From: Puccinia triticina
Taxonomy: Eukaryota > Basidiomycota > Pucciniomycetes > Pucciniales > Pucciniaceae
Assembly (NCBI RefSeq): GCF_026914185.1
Contig: NC_070569.1
Location: 2,108,001-2,172,000, forward strand
Length of the DNA: 64,000 nt
Reading direction: 5' to 3'
Positions 55,601 through 64,000 of the stretch are shown piece after piece (the first letter of the stretch is position 1; every line of letters starts with the position of its first letter). Position numbers and translations under genes: made by a program. The notes beneath the pieces are model-generated. The model saw only the letters and a list, made by a program, of their open reading frames with translations. It was not told the DNA's origin and did not search any database.

Positions 55601-58016
55601 ATGTCATACTATGTATATAAAGGAGTGTATGTAGTTAATATGTAATGAGTGTAGCCTGACAGGGAGATGTATTTTTGTATCCTGTGATGTGTATAAGTGT
55701 ACTACTGTGAAACTTGAATTGAGGCAGGTGACAGCTGGGTTACTGGGGCTGGCCGTGTGATAGGTCTCCACTAGAGTATAAAGCGGCCCCTGGGGTCTGG
55801 CGCACAAAGCAAGCCCCCAGCAGACACAGGACCCAAAAAGGCCAAGGTTTCCCCGCCCCCAACCAGGAACACCCTCTCCTTGTGATGTGCATGACAGTAA
55901 GGGGCCACATCACTGGCAAACACAACAGATTATCATTGCAGTCAACTTTAAAGCAAAACTTTTTGGAAAACTGAGACATAAAAGTTTATGGAAATATGAA
56001 TTGGTTGCAAATTCATAGACAAGGTAGCAGATGCAGCGCGTCAAGTTTTTACCGCTATGGTACAACTTTGACAACAGCATGTTTCAAAAGTCCACTTTCA
56101 ATGAACTCGTGCTGCCATCAGAGTCATTGTCCAAGATATTGTGAGACAAGACCGTTGCATGAGTTACCTGAAATGAATAGAGTCTCAGCCCAAACAATTT
56201 CAGTATTGAGCTTTACACTGAACCTGTCATTCACCTCTATGACCATTCGACACGGCCTCCTCCCGAACCCGTCTATTAAACCCTTATAGGCCATTTTTCT
56301 TCTTTGAAAGGATAGAGGAAGAGCGGCAAAAGTCCCTCCTTTTATATTGTGCATAGAGTCGTATTGCAAGGGAGATGCCGTGAGTAGTAAGTCTTTCAGC
56401 AAGTGGGAGAGACACAAAGTTGCGCAATAAGCGCTGAAGAGTGCCATGAGGGTTGGAGTAACCATAGTCATGTGAACTTACTCATTTGATACATTGCAGT
56501 CCGAACCGGCGAGACAAGAGTACCTGGCCGTTCAAAACCATGTAGAATTTAGGGGCAAGGCAATTTACGCCTCCTGGTGTCAGGGTAATCAAATGCCACT
56601 CCGCAACGGAAAGCTGTAATTGTCGTTTGGCGAGATTGGTTGAGAACCCCCCGCCCCCATTGGGATAGAGCTTGAAACGTGCCAATCAAGTTGTATGTGG
56701 GCAAGTCGCGGCCACCCAGCAGGTCAGGACATAACCCCTCCTGGAAAACAGGACAACGCGGATGAATGCAGGTGGTAGGGTCCATTTTGGCGTACTGAGT
56801 TATCCTCTGCGTTGGAGCCGCCGCGGTGACCAAATGCGGAAGGGGCGCCAACATTAGTAAATCTTCTCAGCGTTGCAGGCGCCGCGGTAACGGGAATAAA
56901 GAAGCGGTGTGGCCGTCAGTAACCAAGATGAAACAGGTACGCCAAATGTTTCACTTACAGTAATCAGTTTTGCCGCTATGAGTGGTTTCTGATGCCTACT
57001 TACTCGGAGAGTCGAGGCAAAAATCTGACTGTTGGCTATATGGATTGAGTGCATTTGCCTCGCAGGGGATTAGTGGTTCAGACAGTTCCTGCGGAAATAC
57101 GGGAGTGTGGAAATGGTTTAAAATGTAGAGGGAGGGTCAGCCGACGGCCACTCCCCGCTTGGTCTTTGGTGGGAGCCCGGCCTGGAAGACGGTTGCGCCC
57201 CGCCCATCAAATATCTTCAAACAAAATGCCTATTTGGGACATTGTCCAAAACGCAAGGCACCCCCTATTGCATACAGCTCCGAGTTGGATGATATTTCCA
57301 AAAGGGGTTTTGCATGGACCATTGATTTGGTTGAGCGTGTTCTGAGGGCATAATATATAGCGGGCCCCTTGGGTGACATTTTCCCCGTGGCGGCTCAAGC
57401 TCCTCTGTTGCATTTGCACAGTTTGAGCAGGCGTTGTCCTCCCCCTCCGCCGTTGCAGTTGCATTAAGCCCAAGGTACAAAATCACTTTTACTGCCGTGT
57501 CAAATTTGCACACCTTTTTACAAGACTCCGTCCCTCTGCAGTTGCAAGTGGCCCAAGGCAAATATTTTCTGCGATTGCGCTTTCAGCGTTTTATTTATGC
57601 CCCCCTCCTTCCCTTGCAATTGCAACTGGCACAAGGGGGTTGAACCCTGCCCCTTTTCATTACTGGTTCAGAAATTGGGGGGCAAGTCCAAGGCATTTAT
57701 GTTCGGGGACTTTAATTTAATTTTCTTGTGGTATTAAGCGTAATATGCTGATACCTGAGAAAATTGGAGATTGGACAGGAGTTCCAATCTCCATTTGTGG
57801 GTGGGGGCTAATTTTTTATCCCATTTTCAGAAAATTGCAGGGGAAACCCTTGATCCCAATTTCCATGAAAGTGTGGATTTAATATACTTAGATGAGGGGT
57901 AACTTCCACACTAGAGGGGGTCCAGGGGTACTTCCAGTAGTGACTAGGGGTGAAATTGGCCGTAGAATCCATTTCTGGGGTCCATTTGATGGTATCTTGA
58001 GGCCAAGTATGAGTAA
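55601..58016. other. Stretch without recognised genes, with short repeats
   Basis: No domain was recognised in about 2.4 kb. Around 56480-56860 a minus-strand segment has a few Cys and splice-like signals but no supportable gene. Between 57430 and 57640 three diverged copies of a unit containing TTGCA.TTGCAA and CCCAAGG or CACAAGG occur at spacings of about 85 bases. Confidence 0.35.
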
Positions 58017-60266
58017 TTATGTGGCATAGAAAAAACTTTTTATTTTTCCACTTTCCATCTACCACATCGGAGCAAAAACAGAGGCGAATTTGCAAATAAT
58101 AAGCTGCAAGATTTCCTGACCTCAAAAGGAATAGCTGCGAAGAAATCACTACCTTACCACCACTATCAAAATGGGGTGATTGAGCGTTTCAACAGGACAA
58201 TTGTTGACACCGGGAGGACAATCCTTATTGACAGTCCTCTGGGGAAGGAATTCTGGTCTTACTCTTTTCTCTGGTTGGCCTATGTTCTCAATTGGTTACC
58301 CAACAAAGCCAGTGGAAATGTCAATCTGTACAAAGCCTTGTCTGGACAAAAGCCGCAATACAACAATTTCCGGGTTTTTGGAAGTACGGCTTATATTCAT
58401 ATCCTGGCAGAGAAGCGGAAAAAGCTAGACGAGAGGGCGGTCAAGGGTTTAGTCATTGCTCATCTGGAACAGAGCAAGGGCTGGTTGTTCTACTTGCCCG
58501 AGAACAAGCAATTCGTGTTGTCCGCTATGATCAGATTTCCTGCCGACCTGTTGAATGTGCCTGTTGCGCCAAAAGCCGCCGAGTCAACGCCCAAAGACGA
58601 CAAACTCCCGGAAAATCAGGGCCCAAAGCTATCCGTAGACTACATTATGAATCTCCTGCAATTGGGAGACTTTTTGCAAGAGATTGAGTTCACCAACCAG
58701 GAGCTGATTGTTGACAAGATCCTGGATTTGTGCAAGTTCTACGCAATCTCGGTTCCAAAGACATTCCGACAAGCTATGAAATCACCCAAGAAAGAGGCAT
58801 GGTCTAAAGCTATTGCAATTGAGTTGAGCAACCTTGAGCAGATGAGGGTTTGGGTACTCAAACTTAAACCAGACAAAAAGAAAGCACTAGGTGGACGCTG
58901 GGTTTTCGCAACAAAACCGGACACCGACCGCAGTGGCCTCCGTTTCAAGGCGAGATACGTTGCAAAGGGTTTTACACAAATCAAGGGTGAAGATTTCAAT
59001 GCTACGTTTGCTCCAACGGCAAGTTTTGTCTCCTTGCGGCTCCTTCTAGTTGTTGCGGCGGTGTATGGATGGCCGGTACAGAGTTTTGATTTTGTGGCAG
59101 CCTACCTAAACTTGCCAATCAATGAGGAAGTGTGGGTGAAACCACCAGAGGGCTTGAAGGTCCCACCCGGACACGCGCAACTTCTGAAGAAAGCCCTGTA
59201 TGGGACTCGTCAAGCGGCCCGGTGCTGGTGGCTTCACCTCAAGGCGGTTCTGGACAAGTTTGGGTATTCCCCCTACCAATACGACAACAGTTTATATATT
59301 CTACGTCACCCAGATGAGGCGGGTGTAGTCTGGCTACACGTAGACGATGGGGTGGTTACAGCTTCAAGTGCAGCACTCCTCAAGAAACTAGAAGTCGACC
59401 TGAAGGAGATTCTCAAGATAAAGTGGTTGGACAAACTCGAATCAATCGTGGGTCTGAATGTGTCCAGGTCAAAAAAGGGTTTTCAGCTCTATCAGAAGGA
59501 ACTGGGGAACGGAATTCTGGAAGAACACTGGGATGGGGTATTGTCGGCAGCAACTCCACTACCAGTGGGCTTCAACGCGGTTACAGATGAAGACGGAGTT
59601 GCGGCGGACTCAGGGAAGTATCTGTCTGTCATTGGTTCCCTCAGCTACCTGGCGGTGGGGACACAGCCGGATATCTGCCATGCAGTCAACTTCTTGGCAC
59701 GTTTTGCGGCCAAACATGGTGTCAGTCACTGAAAAGGCGTGAAGCATCTGATTAATTGGGTTGCAGGCAGTCGGGATTTGCGGCTCTCTTTGTTTCCAAG
59801 TACTGACGCAAAACCCCTTAGGTCTTTCGCAGATGCCTCATGGGGTGGTGAATTCTCCAGATCAAGCTATGGTGTCCTAATCACCTTCCTCAACTGCCCA
59901 GTGCTGTGGATCTTGCGCCAACAACAATTGGTGGCATCTTTGACGTGTCACGCGGAGTACATGGCACTGGGGGCAGCGACTTGGCAAACTTTGTGGGTTC
60001 TGCACCTTCTGCGCGACGTGCTTAAGAAGGACTTTGTAGGTTTTCTCTTCTGTGATAATCAATCTGCCATAAAAGTGTCTACCGACAACGCGTCCAACAA
60101 ACAGACGCGTCATACGGATAGAGACTTTTACATTACTAATGAGGCCTTATTTCAGAAGAAAACAGCACTGGAATGGGTATGCACAAGAGATCAGCTTGCT
60201 GACATCTTCACGAAGTGCATTCCCCCTGGAAGTTTCACAGATTTAAAAAATAGGATCATGGGTTGA
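58017..60266 (+). pseudogene. 5'-truncated Ty1/copia Pol with one in-frame stop
   Basis: The open frame starts at 58017. The integrase core is partial (RSKNRGEF, then LPYHHYQNGVIERFNR), so the catalytic Glu is present but the usual Asp of RSDNGGEF is Lys. RT follows: GRWVFATKPD, FAPTASFVSLRLLLVVAA, SFDFVAAYLNLPI, KALYGTRQAARCWW and WLHVDDGVVTAS (active site). RNase H has FADASWGGEF, HAEYMALGAA and CDNQSAIKVST, ending at 60266. A TGA near 59730 replaces Trp after GVSH, and the frame continues unchanged. Gag, protease and the integrase start are missing. A purine run and LTR-like sequence follow downstream. Non-autonomous. Confidence 0.88.
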
Positions 60267-60403
60267 CATCTTATATGTTTTTTTCTTTTTCTAATTCTTT
60301 CTCTGTTTTATGATGTCCCTGCTGCATTTTCTTCCTGCTGTTTCTTTCCTTATTTTTTCTTTCCCATACGTTGTAATACCGGGTCTGCGGCAAGAGGGGG
60401 GGG

Positions 60404-60870
60404 TGTTGTAGGCCAAGGGGCTACGCACTCTGAGACTTGCCGCAGTCGCAGTATCCACCTCACCCCGGACCTGAGTCCGGGCTGTGAGTGGGAGTGAATT
60501 GAACATTATTACCATCTCCACCACGTGTGCCCCTCTCAGGTCACCTCAAAAGTCAACCTCATCGGTCCCAGCAACTTCCCACTCATCCAGACCAGCCTGC
60601 TCACCCTGCTAGAGATCATGAGACTGTACCGCTGGTCTGCAAGAAACAAGAGAGAGCCAACTCCAGATCCAATCACCCTTTCCTTCCCAATTCTCCCCTA
60701 ACTCTCCCAATCTCTCATCTCCAACCCCCCCACAGAGCTATTTAGTCCTACTTGTCACGGCCATATTGAGCGAGATGATGGTAGAGCGATGAATTTCCAA
60801 ATTCCCCCGGGGGTCAAATCCCCCTACAATGCCGTGCCTAAATACAAGTTTTGTTGTGTAACCCCCAACA
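60404..60870. repeat. LTR-like segment between two convergent copia elements
   Basis: 467 bases, beginning TGTTG and ending CAACA. On the left a purine tract (AAGAGGGGGGGG) abuts TG, as expected for the 3' LTR of the plus-strand copia. On the right, read on the minus strand, a G-rich tract (GTGGGGGGGAA) also abuts TG, as expected for the 3' LTR of the minus-strand copia. It is either one LTR serving as an end for one element, or two partial LTRs joined; the sequence does not decide. 60267-60403 is the untranslated 3' part of the first copia, and 60871-61220 that of the second. Confidence 0.55.
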
Positions 60871-61220
60871 TTCCCCCCCACAACAAACAACCCAGCCCTT
60901 GAAAAGAAAGTGAGAGAGAAAAAAAGAAGAAAAAAAAGAACGGAAAATAACCGGAAAAACAAGCCAAAAGTTGAAAGAGAAACAAACTACACCGCCAATA
61001 TGAAATAAAAAAACATACATAAATATCAATGAAAAATTTAAAAAAATTCAACAATAACAACAACACTACGCCATCCAAGAGACCCATTGCCTTGATTTTT
61101 GTCGTCGCCAAATAGCCCATCTGTAGTGTTGCAGAAAGAAAGCCGTGCCAAATGCTCACTGGAGTGGCTGGGTGAACCACTACTCCAGTGCAACCCCGCA
61201 GGTGCATAGTTAAGGGAATG

Positions 61221-64000
61221 TCACTCACTTGACCACTTCCCATTCCCGAATACAGCCCCATTAAATTTCTCCATCAGGTTTCCCCCCAGCGCTTTGGTGA
61301 AGCAATCCGCCATCTGATCTGACCCCGCCACCCATTCCAGTCCGATTTCCCCTTTTCTGAGCCGCTCGTTGGTGACATGAAATTCTCGATCAATGTTCTT
61401 CGTCCTTTTCATACTTGCGGTATTGGTCGAGATCTTCACCGCCGCCTTGTTGTCGCACAGAAGCAAAGGCCTCAAGTTGCCCACCAGCAGGGAAACAATC
61501 CCCGCCATCCAGACCGCCTCGTCACACGCCATTGACAAGGCAACGTATTCCGCCTGGCATGTCGACTTGGCCACGATTGTCTGCCGCTTCGCGTTCCACG
61601 CTAAAGGCACTGACCAGAGAGACGTGATGAAACCGTGGTGCGACCTTGCTCCCTCGCCCATCCAACTAGCGTCCACGTACGTCCTCAGTGGATTCTCCAT
61701 CTCTTCAGGCTCCACCTTCAGCTCAAAATGCGCCGTCGTCCGAACATACGCCACTAGCCTCTTGAGAGCCGCCCAGTGTTTTTTGTTTGTGCCCAGTGAA
61801 AACCTTGCTAGATAATGAGTAGCAAACGAGATATCGGGCCTGGTCCCCTGCGCAATGTACAACAGAATTCCAATGTACAAAAGATAAACCGCATCCGGTG
61901 CTGTCGAAGGATTAGACTGCAGGGTGCTGTCCTGCAACGGTACCGCCGACGTGAGTGTAGAACCGTCCATCTCCAGTAGCTTCCTGATTAACGACGGTTG
62001 CTGAAGACAAAAACCTTTCTCTGTCTGCCGGATCTGAATGCCCACTAACGACGACAGAGCCTCGTCCCATTTGAGCGTAAGCGCCTCCGATAGCCCTTCC
62101 TTGAGTCGCGCCATCAGAGCATCCGAACTGGCCACCAGGAGCCCATCATCCACATGGATCCATAAGAAAGCCACGTCATTCCCCCGCTTGTAGGTGTAAG
62201 TACTTTGATCTTGCGGGTTTGCCTCGAATCCAATTTTCCCCAGCGCCGTCTTGAGGTGTAACCACCAGCACCTCCCCGCTTGCTTAGTCCCATACAAAGC
62301 TTTCTTGAGTTTCCAAACTTTCCCGGGAGTAACAGGATATCCCGGCGGAGGGACTACCCACACATCTTCATCAATTTCACTGTGAAGGAATGCGGTCTTC
62401 ATGTCAAACGAAGCAACTGGCCACTTGAGCTTTGCCGCCACCGTCAGCGCCGTCCTCATCAAAGCAAAAGTCGGTGTTGGCGCAAAGGTTTCGTCGTAGT
62501 TGACCTTCTTTATCTGCTTGTGACCGCCCACAATTATCCGGGCTTTCCTCCTCCTGAGCGCCCCTTGCATCGTCCTCTTGGTACCAAGCAGCCACCTAGA
62601 CCTGAGTAGCTTCTTTTTATCTGCAGGCGGATCGTCCTCCATCGCGACCCCCAGCTCCTCCAGCGACCTCCTTTCCTCATCCATTGCGCCTCGCCACTCG
62701 CCAGCCTGCGGAGATTCAATCGCCTCACGATAAGTCGGGGAGTCACCGCCGTATGGGTCACGCCCCTCCAACGCCGCCAGCACCGTGTCCTGAAGATCCA
62801 GCTCGTCACCCAGCCTGAAGTCCCCAAGCCGCTCGCATTCAATAGCAGAGCAGACGACCTCCATGTCCGTTCCAGCGTCCACGACGTCCGCCATCACATG
62901 AGGTTTGTCCTCTTCAAACTGAACCGAAGCCGCCACCGACACCTTTTTTGTCTTCTCATCCCACAGAAGCCAGCCCTTCGACTCTGGCGCCACGCCGATG
63001 TGCCTGGTCTTCTCAGAGTAAGGCACCATTTGCTTCTTGTGCGTATGATCATACATATACGCCACGCACCCAAACACCCTCAACAACGCTAATGATGGCT
63101 TCGTCCCGAGGACCTTCTCAATAGGCGTCACTTCGTGCCCCCGATGCACCAACCGATTGAAGATGTATGCCGCCTGCCGGAACGCATATGACCACAGATA
63201 CTTGGGCAGTCTCTTCGTGTGAAGCAGCGACCTCGCCATTTCCGCCAGCGTCCGGTTCACCCTCTCAATTGCCCCGTTTTGATGGTGTTCATGCGGTACG
63301 GCCTTCTCGTGGACAATTCCCTCAGTCGCCAGGAATTCAGCCATCTTTCCACTCCTTACAAACTCCAAGGCATTATCCGTACGTACTCTCTTCACCTTCC
63401 GCCCAGACAGATTGTTGAACTTCCTGATCCAGTTCATGACCTCTTGTGTCGCGTCGCCCTTTGTCTTGATAGGAATCGCCGAGACCATCCCAGAATTCAG
63501 GTCTTGAACCGAGAGGACATACTTGAACTTGTCTATGGACTGGTCGTATGGCCCGATGAGATCCGCCGCCACCACATCCCCAGGCTCCAGGCAGATGTTC
63601 CTCGACGGCGAGTCAACAGGCGAGTGCACTGCTTTCATGGTGGCGCACGTATCGCATCCCCTGTTCGGTGCCACCTCGAACCCCGGCACATCCAGCACCG
63701 CCCCTTTCTTCACTGACTCTCGGAGCATTCTCAGAGATAAGTGACCTATCCTCTCGTGCATCACAGACCCTTGGATCGACGTCGCAGCCGCGAAAATCTC
63801 CGACAAAGTACACCGCAAGAAACAGCGGTCATTGATTTCAAATGAGGGAAAGAGAACATTATTTTGGACAAGTGTATATTTTTCTCCATCCCACCTGACT
63901 TCGCCGTCTCTCTTCCTGAACTTGCCCAAAGAGATGATTGTCCCGCTGATGTTCGGGCAATACAGCACGTTCGTTACTTTCAATTTTCCAAACGGCGTCG
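61221..64000 (-). CDS. Ty1/copia Pol polyprotein, open, runs off the right edge
   Basis: Minus-strand frame open from the window edge to 61221 (at least 920 residues). The order is end of protease or linker (LYCPNISGTIISLGKFRKR), GAG-pre-integrase zinc motif (HERIGH ... CDTC), integrase core with D (VAADLIGPYD), D (RTDNALEF) and E (NGAIERVNR), then RT (FAPTPTFALMRTALTVAA, SFDMKTAFLHSEI, WIHVDDGLLVAS) and RNase H (VDASWMGEGA, CQAEYVALSMA, CDNKAAVKIST). All catalytic residues visible here are conserved and there is no stop, so the protein may be active. The family differs clearly from the copia at 58.0-60.3 kb. Gag and 5' LTR lie outside the window. Confidence 0.93.
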   Translation of the reverse strand, partial: TPFGKLKVTNVLYCPNISGTIISLGKFRKRDGEVRWDGEKYTLVQNNVLFPSFEINDRCFLRCTLSEIFAAATSIQGSVMHERIGHLSLRMLRESVKKGAVLDVPGFEVAPNRGCDTCATMKAVHSPVDSPSRNICLEPGDVVAADLIGPYDQSIDKFKYVLSVQDLNSGMVSAIPIKTKGDATQEVMNWIRKFNNLSGRKVKRVRTDNALEFVRSGKMAEFLATEGIVHEKAVPHEHHQNGAIERVNRTLAEMARSLLHTKRLPKYLWSYAFRQAAYIFNRLVHRGHEVTPIEKVLGTKPSLALLRVFGCVAYMYDHTHKKQMVPYSEKTRHIGVAPESKGWLLWDEKTKKVSVAASVQFEEDKPHVMADVVDAGTDMEVVCSAIECERLGDFRLGDELDLQDTVLAALEGRDPYGGDSPTYREAIESPQAGEWRGAMDEERRSLEELGVAMEDDPPADKKKLLRSRWLLGTKRTMQGALRRRKARIIVGGHKQIKKVNYDETFAPTPTFALMRTALTVAAKLKWPVASFDMKTAFLHSEIDEDVWVVPPPGYPVTPGKVWKLKKALYGTKQAGRCWWLHLKTALGKIGFEANPQDQSTYTYKRGNDVAFLWIHVDDGLLVASSDALMARLKEGLSEALTLKWDEALSSLVGIQIRQTEKGFCLQQPSLIRKLLEMDGSTLTSAVPLQDSTLQSNPSTAPDAVYLLYIGILLYIAQGTRPDISFATHYLARFSLGTNKKHWAALKRLVAYVRTTAHFELKVEPEEMENPLRTYVDASWMGEGARSHHGFITSLWSVPLAWNAKRQTIVAKSTCQAEYVALSMACDEAVWMAGIVSLLVGNLRPLLLCDNKAAVKISTNTASMKRTKNIDREFHVTNERLRKGEIGLEWVAGSDQMADCFTKALGGNLMEKFNGAVFGNGKWSSE

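Noticed and set aside
63935..63970. Partial match to a half-site of the 38-bp palindrome (GATGTTCGGG)
   Set aside because: It encodes the usual copia peptide CPNISGTIISLG, has no second arm and is not at an element edge; probably coincidence.

Overview
The window reads as repeat-dense nuclear DNA of a basidiomycete, most likely a rust fungus (Pucciniales). Supporting points are short GT-AG introns (about 40-90 nt), Tnp2-type (CACTA/EnSpm-like) transposases of a kind familiar from basidiomycetes, Ty3/gypsy and Ty1/copia elements, and repeated C-to-T damage in the TpCpG context reported for Pucciniomycotina. The species assignment is inference. No rRNA, tRNA, CRISPR or bacterial feature was seen.

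Layout. 1-7.9 kb (+): element 1, with a HeH-domain companion gene, a second protein with three HeH-like modules, and a 1,010-codon Tnp2 transposase with one stop. 9.0-11.4 kb (-): a broken Na+/H+ exchanger end and an unrecognised multi-exon gene. 11.5-12.2 kb: an inverted relic of the 44.6-45.4 kb locus. 12.5-13.3 kb (+): an intact three-exon gene of unknown function. 13.7-22.8 kb (-): element 2, a Tnp2 transposase with two stops plus a very large HeH companion. 24.2-27.7 kb: an intact SNF2 ATPase convergent with a companion-family protein. 27.9-35.8 kb (+): element 3, with intact transposase and intact companion, bracketed by copies of a 38-bp palindrome. 36.8-40.6 kb: two convergent unknown genes, followed by a degenerate palindrome at 41.0 kb. 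43.8-48.6 kb (+): a HeH gene with duplicated exons and premature stops. 49.2-55.6 kb (-): a decayed gypsy element ending in A30. 58.0-60.3 kb (+): a 5'-truncated copia. 60.4-60.9 kb: an LTR-like segment. 61.2-64.0 kb (-): an open copia polyprotein running off the right edge.

Main observations. (1) Four companion proteins share a C-terminal WRS module, and each is linked to a Tnp2 transposase or to the SNF2 gene. Several carry HeH (LEM/SAP-like, presumably DNA-binding) modules. The three transposases share an N-terminal Cys motif, a Tnp2 core and an intron at the same site. (2) Palindromes with a CGGCCG core lie at both edges of the intact element, partly as mirror-image pairs. (3) Nine nonsense codons and two lost RT aspartates fit TpCpG-to-TpTpG change, while element 3 is undamaged. 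A plausible reading is a transposon family whose companion and palindromes form a recognition system, with older copies inactivated by RIP-like deamination. The sequence supports the parts; the interaction is inference.
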